Shown here piece after piece: positions 21,236 through 34,325 of a stretch of DNA of 64,000 nt. Location: the NCBI GenBank assembly GCA_027405735.1, contig JAPEHQ010000006.1, positions 1,426,001 through 1,490,000 on the forward strand, in the 5' to 3' direction. The position numbers and the translations under genes are program-made. Position 1 is the stretch's first letter; each line of letters opens with the position of its first letter. Source of the DNA: Mucor racemosus (lineage: Eukaryota; Mucoromycota; Mucoromycetes; Mucorales; Mucoraceae). Below the pieces are notes generated by a model. It did no database searches. It saw only the letters and a program-made list of their open reading frames with translations, and was not told where the DNA came from.

Positions 21236-22149
21236 ATACGGTTTTCATGTAGTTTAAGTGGAGAGATTGTGGCTCAACACATGGGTAAGCATAAGACTTT
21301 CTGGGCTCGTACTTGCCGGACTAGAAACACAACTAATCATTGCTTCACTTTTTTTCCTTATTCGTTTTTACTGCTTACAATTTCCTAAGACTGGCAGCTC
21401 TTGTTGTCTTATTTTGTTTATACAGTATACTTTGCTATTTATGACGCTATTTTTTCGAATCGCTTTTATTTATTTTAAGAGGATGAGACCTTTCTAGTTC
21501 TACAAAAACAACAACGACTTGAATGAGACACTATAATGCTATGCGTTATGCGCTATTCCGTAGGCCTATTCTCAGTATGTTTTGATTTTGGCGTGCATCA
21601 AGTTGGGTATTCAATCCAATGGTATTAACTGTAACATGAGGATATGCATAAAAAAAATGACTTTAGTCGTTTTCCAGAAAAGCTTCAAAAGTGCTTAAAG
21701 AACAACACGGTTAATCACAGTTGAGCTTCTGATAGTTTTCCGTTTCAGTCTTCCATTTGAAATTCGTCTTTTACCAACTTTATGCACCCTTAATAATGTA
21801 TTTTAGGATAATTACTAGCATTGATATTTAAAGCACATCACTATTTACTCAAGAAAGCTCATAGAACTTTTAGAATAATTCCCAAAGGCAGCTTCAATCA
21901 AGATATTATTGCTCATGTATCAACATTATGCAGATCAAGAAATGTATACCTTACGTATTGAATTGCTTTATTTTGGACATAGAATTAAAGAGCTTGATGT
22001 ATGGGAGCCATGCCTTGAAAATAAGACCAATTTGTTAGCCATGGGTCCACCAAGCTAGGAGTTAGTTGTCATTTGCTTTTGAATTAATCTGATGCCTTTT
22101 TTGGTTTAAAGTTTAACACTTAAAGATATCAGTATATAGAGGTATTATA

Positions 22150-23480
22150 TAGAGTTTTGATTAATTCAGTGGAGTAACTTTCATCTCAATGTTATTAGTT
22201 ATTTCATAGAAAATACTTTTGTGATCAACCTACATTGGTACATGGTTGGTTTGTTGAGGATTGCAAACATATAAACCTCTTAATTTCAGTATTTGGCATT
22301 GACATATTATTTAGTTCTTTAAATGTATCCATGCTGGTCTTATTTATTATTAGTAACAACACTATATTAGCAATGAGTATTAGGTCAATCACTAACGTCT
22401 CTCTTCCCTGGAAATCTACAACAAGATGTTATTTACTGTATGTGGAATGACGTAGAAATGATGTGTTTGTAGAATGCTTTATGTGTAGTACATTCGAATA
22501 TGAATCCAAAATCAGAGGATACAGTATAAAACATGAAAGGGGAGCATACCAGAGAATAAGGAAACAAAAGAGCAAGCTATATTTACATATTGGATGTGTC
22601 AAGGCTTCAATGTCAAATTTGGTTTTAATGAGATATCTAACATTTACTCGTTGAAGCAAGTTATAATGACTACTTTAATAAAGCTATTGTTATACAGTAT
22701 GCTGTGAGAGGCGAAATATAGAATATTGTTGTAACATAATAAAGGAAAATATCTATGTCTGAGTGAAACATAATACTTGCTGAGAATATTCAACCAAACA
22801 TATAAATGCAATTTTACTTTATTATATGAGTTCAGATTTCACTAACTTTGATTGTGAATGATCCTAGAAGAAATTAGCTCTTAAATATATATCTCCCTTA
22901 TTTTTCATACTGTATGTCATGCAGGCACCGGTACATATATTATAAACAAACGCATGTTTCAAATAACAATAATAAGTATACAGAAAATGATGCAGTATAA
23001 ATATTCATAGACATTACGAAATACTGTAATTATTTGAATTATTTAAAAAAGGCATTTTTATTTATAATATTACTATGACGAGGCCCTATTGTTAATTCTC
23101 ATATATGACTACTATTATACTACTGTAACAGGATTAACCATCATGTTAAACTCAAAGCCCATCTGACCCAAAAGTTCTGGTCTACGAGAGTCTTCGCAAT
23201 TCATTGCTCTCTTCCTCTCCAAATCAGTTGACCACTTTTGCAGATCGACTAGGCAGCCCGCATATAAATTTATATTGAACTATTTTCCTACAGTTAATGA
23301 AAAACACACATGCACAATAAAACACCAAACGCCCATATGACAATATCATTCCATGTAAATGGCTAAAATAAGCTGCCGCCCAAAGTGGTGAATATATTTA
23401 TTTAATGTATAGATACATACAACTCTTGGCCGTACAAAAATAAATTGTCGATCTATACAAATTTATATATGCAAAGGCTT
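22150..23480. repeat. Diverged copy of repeat B (uninterrupted)
   Basis: The first half matches 4080-4800 and the second half (about 23090-23480) matches 16380-16770, both in direct orientation. In the copy at 4-17 kb these halves are separated by the CACTA/Gypsy-1 nest. This copy therefore approximates the state before that insertion, with only a few hundred bases in the middle that I could not align. Substitutions are frequent, so it is an old duplication. Confidence 0.5.
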
Positions 23481-25019
23481 TAGAATTAACAGATATTGCA
23501 TAAATTCAGAACAAATATACAGCGTACCATTCAAAGTTCTCATTGGAAATACAAACGTAAGGGAATAAAAAAGGCCGTTAAACATCAATCAAAATTGGAA
23601 CGATTTACATCCCTTTTACTCCTGTTTGGTTAGCAATAGCACCACAGATATACTTTGAATGACATTCTTTGTATAAAAGATTATTAATGATAATGCATCT
23701 ATAGATTAAAGGATATATAACTCACAGGTTATGAACAGCGCTAAGGTGTCAAAGGCTGTCATAAAGTAAGGCAATAAGGCTTTGATACTGATACAATTTG
23801 CGATGCAGCGGTTTAGACTTTTGATAGAACAGATTGTTATGTTTTGTTGGTTTATACATATCTTATCTAAAATTGATTGTGAATAATAGAAATACCGCAT
23901 TTTACACTGACATCGGTAATTTCATGGCCCGTTTCATATCCTCAAGGATTTTTTCTACACAATAACTTTGTTTAAGATGTACGATTTTTTTGAATTAATC
24001 AATTACCATATTGTAATTGTATAAAAGTATTTTTTTATTTAGAACTCTGTATTAAAAATCAATTAAAACAGGCATAAATCTATTATACTAGAATCAAAAC
24101 CACAATTTGTCAATTTGAATTTTATATAGCCTATATAATAATTGACTTTGTATTTCGGATTGCGGGAGGGGGTGTTCTCTGCCGGAAGGTGGAAGATTCC
24201 GGTAGGTGGTAGATGAGACCTCCCTCCGGAGTAATCCAGCGTGCTCCAAAAATAAACCTGGAATGTGAGCGGGGTAGGGTGGAAAGGGTCGGGCATGGGT
24301 GTATAATGATTATACACAAATATCTGGCACCGCTCACAAATATTTTTTTTATAATCACTCATCTATATTTCATGTTTTATTTTGTCTTTTATAACTTTGT
24401 AAAGCAAGCACAAGAAACTAGATATTGTAAGTGCAATGAATATAAAAAAAGAGAATAGTCCGTATTTCATAAGATTCAACTTTATTATATCATATAAATG
24501 AACATGGATCTCCTTTCACTTCACTGTCGAACACATTTCATCATTCGTACCTCTTTAATAAGTGGTTGCTTCTTGGAATATATGTAACGACCTGTGACCT
24601 TATTAGATGCATATTAGGGTCAAATTGCTTTGCTAACGATATAATTCTTAATATTAGAGATCGGTGAACATTGACTGAAGAAAGGTTGGTGTTTTCATTT
24701 GTAAATTATATTTTCATTAAGGAAAATAAATAAGAATGTGAAGAGGAAGAAAGACAGATAATTCTACAAGAAATTACGAAAATATTTCCTTGTAGTATTT
24801 ATAGGAACATTCGAGGTGAGCGTTACTGCTGTGAATTATTATTGTGATAATTCGATTCATTAGAATATACCTCCTACATTTTTATATTAAAATCTCATGA
24901 AAAACAAGCCGCCTTATATTTCGCAGAAGACATTCATTCAATCAATTTCAAAAATCCATTGTCGTATCTGCTGCTAAATTTTAATCACAAAGTATCAAGT
25001 ATTTTATCGTTAGGGAAAC

Positions 25020-25740
25020 TTTTGTATTCCATGTCACCTTCTACAAATTTACATCCTAATTTGATAGACAGAATACTATAATTCTGGCTTGCAGAAATCT
25101 ATTGTATAGCCGATACTTCGGAAGGAAGTACCAACCACGGATACTCTATTTTTCCATGTGGCTCAATAGCATGTTTATCTCTCATTTCATGACAGCATAT
25201 TAATAATGGGGCTATTAATATAAACATTGATCTCTGGGCATGGACCCGCTCTCAAAACATTATATAAAAACAAGGTAAATACTAACTATGAAACATATTA
25301 ACTAAGGCTATGATTCAACACGATGTATCTCTGATTTGTTGAATCTGTTATACCAGAATCTATATATGGCATTACCGATGTCTATTTTCATAGTCTCAGT
25401 CCTGGGTGTACCCATATCATCATTGTATTACCCGAGATTGCCGTCTATTACATATATCCTCACATTGTATATTGAATAAACTCCACCTTTTACTCTTGTT
25501 CAATTCTTATTGTTATTGATAAAACAGAATCAATATGGATACAATACTTATGATATTGATATACTGGTTCTTTAGTTATAATCTCAGGAGTAAATAGAAA
25601 ATAGGTATAAAAGGCCCATACGTTTAGATTTTAATAAACTTTAGACTTCTTTTAGTTTTCATATACAATTGGAAAAGCTGATACAGTATTGTCTCTTTTT
25701 ATCGTATTTTTATTTATGAAACTTTAGAAACGTCGATACC
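25020..25740 (+). repeat. Probable solo LTR of a Gypsy-1-related family
   Basis: It opens with TTGTATTCCATGTCACCTTC, close to the Gypsy-1 LTR start. Near 25605-25690 it has TATAAAAGGCCCATACG, a TTTTAATAAAC segment and ACAATTGGAAAAGCTGATAC. These follow the order and spacing of the Gypsy-1 LTR promoter and U5 region. There is no internal gag-pol on either side. Exact ends and a target duplication were not identified. Confidence 0.55.
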
Positions 25741-27061
25741 ATAATGTTAATCAGCACTCAGCAGCATGCGTTTCATACTGGATTCCATAACCAACAAGTT
25801 AAATAGGTCTATTAGGTTTTTGTTAGTCTGAAAATCTCAATTATTCAAGCACATTTCAGGGGAAAAAAGCAAAAAATTATGAATCAAATAAATCGAGACT
25901 TTGTAGTAAATATTACTATGAATTCAATGCAAATTGCTTTTTAAATATGTGCTCATTGATGCTCAACTCTTGAACCTATAAAAATAAATATTAGATTATT
26001 TGTACACATTTGATTAAACACATCTTATGAGAAAAACAAATAGATTTTTATTGGAACAACAAATATATTTTCATTGAAAACAGACTTTGAGAAAGGCGAT
26101 AGTAGCATGCTTTATTTCGGTATCATATTTTGGAGTAACACCAAATATAATTAGCCAGAACCAAAGAAGAAGGGGAAATGATGGTAATTTGGTAGCCTTG
26201 AAACAATTCAGTTGTTTTTGCTATCCCAAGAATTAGGTTGATTATTGTTAGTTTGAAATAGGACATGTTGGTATGTCAGTGAGCAAGTAAGGCCGCAGTA
26301 TCAGAACCCCAGGAAGCAAACTAATTCTGTATACTATGCATTAAATTAAAATGATGTATATATATAGATAATTATCTTGCTTGCATTGTACTTACTGGAT
26401 GCACCTTCATCGACGCCTTGGATCCCTTGTATACTTGGTACGCCTTTGATTTATTACGCCTTCGCTGCTTTCATTGCTTTTGCCGCTTTTAATTTGATTT
26501 CTTTGACACTTCTACACTTTTTATTCGATGCTTTCGATTCTTCTTTGAGAACCAAAACATATCTAAAAGCCTCAAAACCAAACAAAAATTCCAAAAAACG
26601 CACATTACGCATTGAAACCTATACTACACTACTCTAAATGAATATAAACAAACAGAAAGTACTTAGACAAATAGCTTTATCTTGTTTGTACAGATACTTA
26701 CTGTCTCTGAAAGACCTTAGGCATATACCTATAATACATCTAAAGAATAAGAGAAATGATTAATATATTGAATAGACTCACCTAGATATGGAGAAACAAA
26801 AAATACGTTTGCTAAAAATACGATCTACACTAGACAGCCTTATAAAAAACACTGATGATATAGTAATGTTTCACAAACTCAACCTCAGTTAGCCATGGCG
26901 TGATGGAATTGCAATGATCAATACGTAGATTACTGTGGTATCACACTACTAAAGCATCTCGTATTTGATGACCATAATGTGGATGATAAGCAGTATTATA
27001 CTTCAACAACTCTCTTTCAGTTAGCAGCTCAAAATGCATTTTACTATATTGCTCTACTGTC

Positions 27062-28680
27062 ATGTAACAACTAAGCAAACGTCCCCTCGACCTCGATATG
27101 TTCATTTTTTTTATTGCCGCCCTCTTCTGCTAATCGGATTAGCAGTTTTTCTCAATTTGTGCAGGACTAAACAAATTTGAGTGATATTTAAATTTTTAAA
27201 AAACTGAATTCTCATAATTTCAACCTTCAACATCGGAATGTGTCCTTTTTTTTCATAACAAACATTATACTAAACATATTTTAGAATACATTTTAGACAC
27301 TGCTAACGAGATATAAATTTGTCGCATTATGACACCCATTTCTAACTCCAATTCATACATCACGAATGGCTTAAAAGCTGATAAAAAAATTCACCGCTCT
27401 CCCTTTGAAAACTAGGCCTCACTTTTCATCTCTACTCTACTTTTTTTTTGACTAAAGGACACCATAAAAACATTATATGTCAATGTACCTAAGATGTTCA
27501 ACTTTAATCCAAAAACAAGTATCCAAAAATATCCTACTTTTTGCAGTTGGTACATCGTTTTTAATGCCAGTGTTTCAGATTTTTACAGGTATTTCACTGT
27601 CAAAATCAAAAACTTTGGGCCTTCATATCTTTGCAAAAAATTAAAATTTACTGCCACTTTCTAATAATAAAACTTACTTTTTTTAAGGTACTTTATAACA
27701 TATTTCAATATGAAAAAATTCGGAACACTTTTATTTTTTTTTCATTTTTTTGACATTTTTGCAGTAGATTTCAAAATATTCGTTAAATTGAGCAATGCTT
27801 TTTTTTACATTCATGTCATCAAGCTTGTTGAGCTCTCTTAGACCCAATTTAGTTTTTTTCAAAATCTTGATTTTTCGTGGAGATATCCTGAAAAATGTGT
27901 ACCAGGAGATTCCTTCGCTTCTACCTCCCAATTTTTCCTTGTATACCCTCATCCCAAATTCTGAATTTTAAAAAAAATTTACAAAAAGTGTCATTTCTCT
28001 ACAACAAATACAGCTAGAAGGTTCAGCAATGGCTCGATCGATAGATAATTGTGTTGCATATAATCTCCATAAATTATTTTAAAACATGTTTATAAAAGGT
28101 GATGTGTATCTTCAAAAAACCTCTAAATTTTCAATTGCATTTTACGCAAAATTTAACGTAAAAAATTTATCTGAATTTTACTTAAATAGATGCAGAACCC
28201 AAAACTCTACAGAAAACATTTAATACGCTAGATCGACTTATTTTGCAGTTCATGAACAATTAAACGATTTTGTTTTTTTCATCATTTTCTGATCGATTTC
28301 ACAAATCAATTTTGGAACCCAGCTATGGTAAATGTTAAGCTGTAATATGAACTATCATTTTGATTATCTCGACAAAAAATCAATATTTTTCACTGAAACA
28401 AAAAATGCAGAGTAGCTGTAAGTTGGATTTATCTTGTGAATGCAGAAATTAAAATAGCAATTTAGGCGCTTTATTTTTACAATCAATTTTAGGACAATTT
28501 TTGATCATTATTAGGATAATTCGCTTTATTCTGGTATTAACTCTTTTATTTTAGGACAGATATTATTGTCTCATAGAGGAAAAGTACGTTGTTCTTAAAT
28601 ATTTGGCGCAATTCAACCCAATATTGGGTGAAAAAAATCCGAAAACTGTCGGAAAAACATCGGAAACTATTGTATTTTAA
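27062..28680. repeat. Diverged family A repeat copy
   Basis: It begins with GTAACAACTAAGCAAACG and continues collinearly with the reverse complement of 20709-21235. It then matches window positions 1 to about 1080 (for example 27595-27960 against 1-360), with substitutions, small indels and fading similarity near the end. Orientation is the same as the left palindrome arm and opposite to the right arm. A 73-codon ORF at 27731-27952 (minus) is shared with the arms, but it changes at several residues and lies in repeated DNA; I do not call it a gene. Confidence 0.7.
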
Positions 28681-30845
28681 ATTGGAGTAGCTTATCAGCT
28701 TTCCAACAGCTATATATAAAAATTATTGACTAGATTAGATACGTATAATAATAAATTCAAAGATGCAATAAATTGCAGATAATTTTTTTAGACGCTTACA
28801 TAGCAACAAGGCAAGATAAACGAGAAATATTTTAAAAGTACACTTTGAGTTGCAAGTGAAATCATACGGTTCGCTCGCTCTCACCGCTCGACTGAGATCA
28901 TACATTATAGTCATTTTTAAACAAAAGCCTAATCCCAATAGAAGTATCAATATTCTCTGCAACTGTTAACCAGTTATCCAAAATATTATGAATAATAATA
29001 TCGAGAAGCATACGATTCACTTTTAATATTTGTCAAAAATGGCAAATCATTATTGTATTACTACGACAATCTTTAATGATGCATAATCAGGGTCAAATAA
29101 GAATTTTTTGAATATAATATGATAAAAAAGTTGCTTAACAAAAGGAATATATCCAATACTCTACTTTCATAATTGAATATAAAATTATAATTCTTAGATT
29201 AGTAATTAATTTCTAAATTTGGAAACGTTTGACATCTCAACTCAGATCAGGGGTAACATCATTCCCTGATTCATTCATTTACGCGTGATGTTTCCATAAT
29301 AGTTGGTGCTATATAAACAGTAGCAGTGATAGTGTGTCATTTTTGCGCTTTTGATTTTAATTGACTATAAAAGATTGTGGTCATGCCAACTCAGGTCCAG
29401 CACATGTAGTTTTATTTTGATTAAATCCAACGTCAATGTCATATATGACCTCTCTTTTTCTCATCCGTATCATTGATTTCAACATTCATACTTTTAAGAT
29501 GAAAAAAGGATGGGGTTAAGATAATTATAGAATGCATAGAATTCCAAGTTTCACAGCAAATGTTACAAGACCACATACTTTAATTGAAAGCTTGGAATCG
29601 TTATTATAACATGCAGTTATTTTTTTTAACACGCGGTTCATTCTAGAAGTAAAGTGCTCTTTTATTTTTGTGGTTCTTGAATGTTGGCGTTTGAGCGCCT
29701 TTATTTATAAGCAGTTAAAAGTCATGCAAAAGCATGGATAATTGAAACAATATGTTAATTTGTGCTGAACATATGCAAGAGATTACCCGAAGAAAGCCAC
29801 AATCTTAAAAGAGAACCGGTGCTTGTAACTCTATTATTCAGTTTTGTGTGCATATCATTTACATTATTGGAACTTGTATTACAATGCTTAGGCCATATTA
29901 CAAAACCATTATATACCTAAGTCCGGTTGTAGACCTTGCGCTAGAAATACTTGATGATAAAAGTTTTATTTCCATTTTCTTTTTGAGGAACGCTTGTATA
30001 CATCTGGAAGGTATATTTAAGTGTATTATTCTAGTATATAGTTTGTTTGTAACCGAGAGCTGGATGTCTAGTAACTTTATGGTTGTACCAAAAATTAGAC
30101 TAAGGTTTGAATTATCATACATTTTAAGAAAAAAAGCTTCTTTTTGAACTGCAGGAAAGTTACACCAAGAAAAGAATTCTAGACAGCCTCGGAAAATACC
30201 AAATAATTAGCAATGATGGACAAATAAATAAGGTCAATGACGAAACAAAGGATACCAAGTAACAGATGAAGCTTATCAAATGTAGATGTACAGTAAATTT
30301 ATGTATATTGTTATGTATGCAAACAGATGTAACTGAAATATGTATCGTTAACAATAGCTACTATATCTTGACAATTGTTTTAAAAAAGGGATCCTCAAAG
30401 CTAATATAAAGGTAATACAAACAATTCATAAGCCAGTGAAAAAGGACATTTATGACCACGAGAAAGGATACTTTAATTTTACTGGTTCATTTTCATGACG
30501 AGGTGAACAAGATTATAAAGTGAATACAAAATGGATTGATTCACGCTGATTTACGATATAGTTTTCGAATAGTGCAATTAGTTTTTTTATTTATCAAAAT
30601 ATGTTGCCTATCAACAAAACAACAAAATAAGGCACATGGGGTCACTTGATTCAAGTGTTTGATTTTGTTTGGCTTTGAGTTCCAAAAGCTAAAATATTCC
30701 GCTGTGTTGATATTTGTGTAAAGTGAACCAACATGCTGTAATCAAGGTTTGTACTCGTTTAAATATTGATTATCTTGATATTTTAGTTTCTTTGTTTTTC
30801 TCTCTTTTTTTTTTTTTTTTATTTTTCTCTCCTGCCAGCCTAAAA
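28681..30845. other. AT-rich intergenic region upstream of the MYND gene
   Basis: I see no gene here. The longest ORF (29848-30147, plus) has no domain, ordinary AT-rich codons and no support. The last 45 bp before the downstream start (30801-30845) are a strong pyrimidine tract ending in CCTGCCAG. This could be a 5' UTR intron acceptor or just a CT-rich leader, which is common at fungal starts. Confidence 0.4.
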
Positions 30846-31727
30846 ATGCCTACTTTATTACTCCCTAATAACAAGACATTTGATAATGAAAAATCTCCTC
30901 TAAGTCGTCAAAATGATCATCTTGAACGTCAATTAAGTCAAGAAGAATCAATTGAAGTAGCTTATCAATTAGCATCTACCACGGAATATAGACATGATTT
31001 ACAAGGCAAATGTTACAACTGTGACAAAATTGCAAATTATTATCTTGTTGCGTTTCGATTAAACAAAAGTAAGCATCCAATGCAATACAACGCAATGCTA
31101 TTGGCTATTGTTCAGCAGACTATTGCATTGATACAATGTCATGTTGACATTTCAAGAACAACACATTTACCATGGTTACCTGTATTAATGACTGAACTTC
31201 GAGAATTGGGTAAACTGATTAAAGATGACAGTTTACAAGCGGATAGATACATTCCTTTATCATTACCTATGAATGTAAGTACACACAGCCAACAACAACG
31301 ACCACAGTTATCAATGCGCGAGGATTACGGTCGCACTATTCGTATATCTATTTATCATTGTCGTGCTAATCTTTGCGAGGACATGGATTTGAATAAAGCG
31401 ATTACTTATTACCGAAAATGTCTGTCTGTGTATCCAACTCATTTGGATTCGCAACAACAGAAACTCCAAATCTCTGCCAAGATTGCACTTGAGCATTTAA
31501 TCGCCGATCAACAAAAAGACGATGATAACAGTGTTAGACCAAAGTTACCATCTAGAACATCATCTGTTTCTAGTGGAGCATCATCATCATGCTCCATGTC
31601 TTGCTCTAATTGTGGTGTTGAAAAGAGAGGGATGCCAGTCTGTTCCAAATGTAAATCACAATATTACTGTGGTATTCGTTGCCTTAAAGCACATAAACCT
31701 GTGCATGATTTGGAATGTCGTCAGTAA
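30846..31727 (+). CDS. MYND-type zinc-finger protein
   Basis: A 293-residue protein with a canonical C-terminal MYND finger at residues 253-291. The ligands run C-X2-C-X9-C-X2-C-X5-C-X3-C-X7-H-X3-C, including the YYC element. MYND fingers bind proline-rich partners, usually in chromatin or signalling proteins. The preceding helix-rich region (around NKAITYYRKCLSVYP) looks TPR-like. A Ser-rich linker joins the two parts. I chose the Met at 30846 because the 44 upstream in-frame codons (from 30714) run through a poly-pyrimidine tract and give a run of Phe/Leu unlikely to be real. The gene is intronless here and converges on PET127, with 141 bp between the stops. The specific function is unknown. 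Confidence 0.8.
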   Translation: MPTLLLPNNKTFDNEKSPLSRQNDHLERQLSQEESIEVAYQLASTTEYRHDLQGKCYNCDKIANYYLVAFRLNKSKHPMQYNAMLLAIVQQTIALIQCHVDISRTTHLPWLPVLMTELRELGKLIKDDSLQADRYIPLSLPMNVSTHSQQQRPQLSMREDYGRTIRISIYHCRANLCEDMDLNKAITYYRKCLSVYPTHLDSQQQKLQISAKIALEHLIADQQKDDDNSVRPKLPSRTSSVSSGASSSCSMSCSNCGVEKRGMPVCSKCKSQYYCGIRCLKAHKPVHDLECRQ

Positions 31728-31868
31728 TAAATTGCATGTGGATTATAAGCATTTTGTACATTTTATTCATACCCTTATAACAGCACAAAAAAGATCATTT
31801 ATTATATAAAGTAATAAAAATGTTTATTAATTTTTCTACTATTATTATTATTGTTATTAATATTATTA

Positions 31869-34114
31869 TTATTGTGTTTCATTTTTTAATTCTTTTTCAC
31901 TGATACGTCTAAACATATCATGTAATGGATTTGATTTTTTACTAGTAGGCAAATATACAGAGGCTTGGAACTTGCGCATTTGAATAAAACGTTCTTTTCT
32001 CTTTTTGGGATCATCGGAATACATTTCTTCGATTTTTGTATGTACAGACCATGTATCTTTTTGAGGATTCTTGAATTGCAATGGTCCTTGAATAGCAAGG
32101 TTATTTACTATTGATTGTGTCTTGAGCGAATACATGGTTAAATTGTCATACGGATCATATTGCTTCTCAGTAATATTTGTTGATTCTGCTTCAGTTGCTG
32201 CAAGAGTTGCTTCTGTATTTGTAGCAGCATTGGGAACTGCTTCAATGAAGATATTAGTCGTGGCTTCCTTTGTTTGAGTTTGTTTCTTTGTATCAAATGA
32301 TAACCTTAAAGTTTGTTGAGGATACTTTTCCGTTGCCATGTCTAAAATAGATTCAAACATAACCAACGCATTTCGAAACACTTTATCTCCAATTTGAGTA
32401 GATCCGAATAAACGAGAATCCATTTCTTCTCGAGAGATGTATTGGAAACCAAATATTTTGCTAGTATTATGATACGCAACCATAATACCGTCCATGTGTC
32501 CAATACGAACCTGGAAACTGTTACAAGATTTTTAAAAAAAAGTTATTCTTTAATCATTTTGTGATGTTTATTTACCTGTATTTTAAAAATGCAGATCGTA
32601 TCATATCATAGTACTCACGTTCAAACGATTCAAATAATCCCTTGGAACGCTTGAGTTTATATCCCAAATAGTCCTATATATATATATAATTGTATAAATA
32701 CAGGTAAATATACAAATAAAATGCACTACTTACAGCGTAATTTTGAATATCTAATCGAACTGGCATGGCTGCTCTTGTCTTTAAATCAAATGTGCCTCTT
32801 GGTAATCTTGAATCATAACAGTCAAGTTGAGATCTCAATAAAAACTTTCCACACTAGAACAAGAAAAAAGAGGGTTAAACCTAATATATATAGATTATAT
32901 ATTTTGTAAATAAGACAAAACTTTACCTCTCCATATGCATACGACTCTGGTTGATTTTTCTCTTCTTCCGTTAATTGCGACGAATTTTCTTTGAGGTGTT
33001 TTTCAAATTCATCAGGCTCTGAAGTCAATACTTTTTCCAATGATTTTCCCTGCGAGAAATAGTTAGTTCTCTACTGCAGTTATACATTGAATGAATCCAT
33101 CTTACAAGCACTGATAATATTGTTTCATCTAAATCATAAGACTTGTCTACATCAACCGCATAAACTCCATCCTTCCATCTCAGATAAATAGAGGCTGGTG
33201 TTCTTGAACCTCTAGTAAATTCTTTTGACTATGTGCATTGTACGTTGCTTTAGAATCAAAACATAAACCTTATTTGTTAGTTTACCTCATTCTCGAATGC
33301 GCGGGATAAACAAGAAGTATTTACAGGTTTGAAGTTTGACATTACAAAATATAAATGTGATAATGTTGAAGACACTGATGATGTTGATCCAATATATCGT
33401 TTTTGTAGTTTTCTAGCTAAATCAACGAGGCTCTATTTCAAAAAAAGTCAGTAATATATCCCCTATGAAAGAAAAATGGGTTTACATACATTGTCCTTTG
33501 AAGATGTGATATAAGGCTGCAGTGAATCATAATCAAAGTCTAATGGTTGTGTAATATCCTCTAAATACTGTGTAAAATTGTAATTTTTTGTTTTGGGGTC
33601 TTGAAGAAAATGTACTCCAGGACTAGAAAATATAAATCAATACATGAAACATGATACACAAACATTAATACAAATATTACTTGAATAAAACCTTTTCTAA
33701 CCCATGAGCAAGAGTGGCTACTTTGACTTTATTTGGTGGTGGTACACCTAAATGTAAAAGAAACAATGTCAGTGATGAATTGCAGAAAATTATGCGATGA
33801 TGATTTATTTTTTTATTTTTTTTTGTACTTTTGTATGAAACATTCTCAGGTAATGCAACCCAGTTGCCTTCAGAGAGCTCTTTTCTTATTGTTGAATCTC
33901 TTAATCGTTGAGAAAGCGATGATCTCGATGGGATGTGTTTTTTTGCGTTTTTGGATTTCTTATTTTTTAATGTAGAACGGCTAATGATACAAACATCGGA
34001 ATCAGTATCTACTAGTGCTTTTATTTGATTTGAAGTCTGGTTTGATAGGAATCTACATAATGCAGGCACATGCAAAGATTGCCTGTATTTTACATTTTGA
34101 CTTATTCTAAGCAT
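31869..34114 (-). CDS. PET127: Pet127 family mitochondrial RNA-processing protein, nine exons
   Basis: Spliced model on the minus strand: 34114-33829, 33747-33681, 33622-33490, 33432-33286, 33228-33106, 33049-32927, 32853-32734, 32673-32576, 32517-31869. All eight introns (56-81 nt) have GT-AG ends, and the joined frame gives 581 residues. Conserved Pet127 blocks are present: FNPGVHFLQDP, a DLARKLQKRYIGSTSS block, a LYFVMSNFKPVNTSCLSRAF block, LRWKDGVYAVD, and LLRSQLDCYDSRLPRGTFDLKTRA. In yeast, Pet127 is a mitochondrial membrane-associated protein needed for 5' processing and stability of mitochondrial mRNAs, and the family is distantly related to PD-(D/E)XK nucleases. The N-terminus (MLRISQNVKYRQSLHV) is basic and amphipathic, fitting mitochondrial import. 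Head-to-head with MRPL36. Confidence 0.93.
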
Positions 34115-34325
34115 GATCTATGAAATTAAAAGAATGTATAATAAGATTTGACAAGGTAATAGGGGCAAATGATGGCTCGAAGAAGGGGGGTTGTTTGCTT
34201 GAGAAAGTGACAGGTTTTCATTTAGCAATTCCACCACAATACCCGGACATCAACCCCCCATCTTTGTTAATTTTGGAACAAGGGCAGAAGAGCTTCTTTT
34301 TTTTGTTTTATACACACATATTACA
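34115..34325. promoter_or_regulatory. Shared divergent promoter region PET127/MRPL36
   Basis: Only 211 bp separate two divergent start codons, and both products act in mitochondrial gene expression. It contains GC-richer patches (AAGAAGGGGGG and ACCCGGACATCAACCCCCC) set in AT-rich DNA, and T-rich sequence before the MRPL36 start. I did not identify a named factor site. Shared regulation is inferred from the spacing. Confidence 0.5.

Larger units (their letters stand above)
21236..27061. other. AT-rich gene-free region between two family A copies
   Basis: No host gene is supported. ORFs here are short and without domains, including 26377-26637, which reads as a low-complexity hydrophobic peptide. 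The region holds a diverged repeat B copy (22150-23480), a compositionally odd GC-rich patch (24150-24345) and a likely solo LTR (25020-25740), listed separately. The remainder is unannotated AT-rich sequence. Confidence 0.5.

Noticed and set aside
24063..24362. 99-codon ORF over the GC-rich patch
   Set aside because: Two overlapping frames are open across the same patch, as expected for a GC-rich block with few stops. No motif was seen.
29848..30147. 99-codon ORF in the gap before the MYND gene
   Set aside because: No domain, no splice partners and ordinary AT-rich composition; an overlapping antisense ORF of similar length shows it is chance.
30714..30845. Upstream in-frame ATG of the MYND gene adding 44 residues
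   Set aside because: The added peptide is translated from a poly-pyrimidine tract (a long run of Phe/Leu) that fits a leader or intron acceptor better. The Met at 30846 is a cleaner start.
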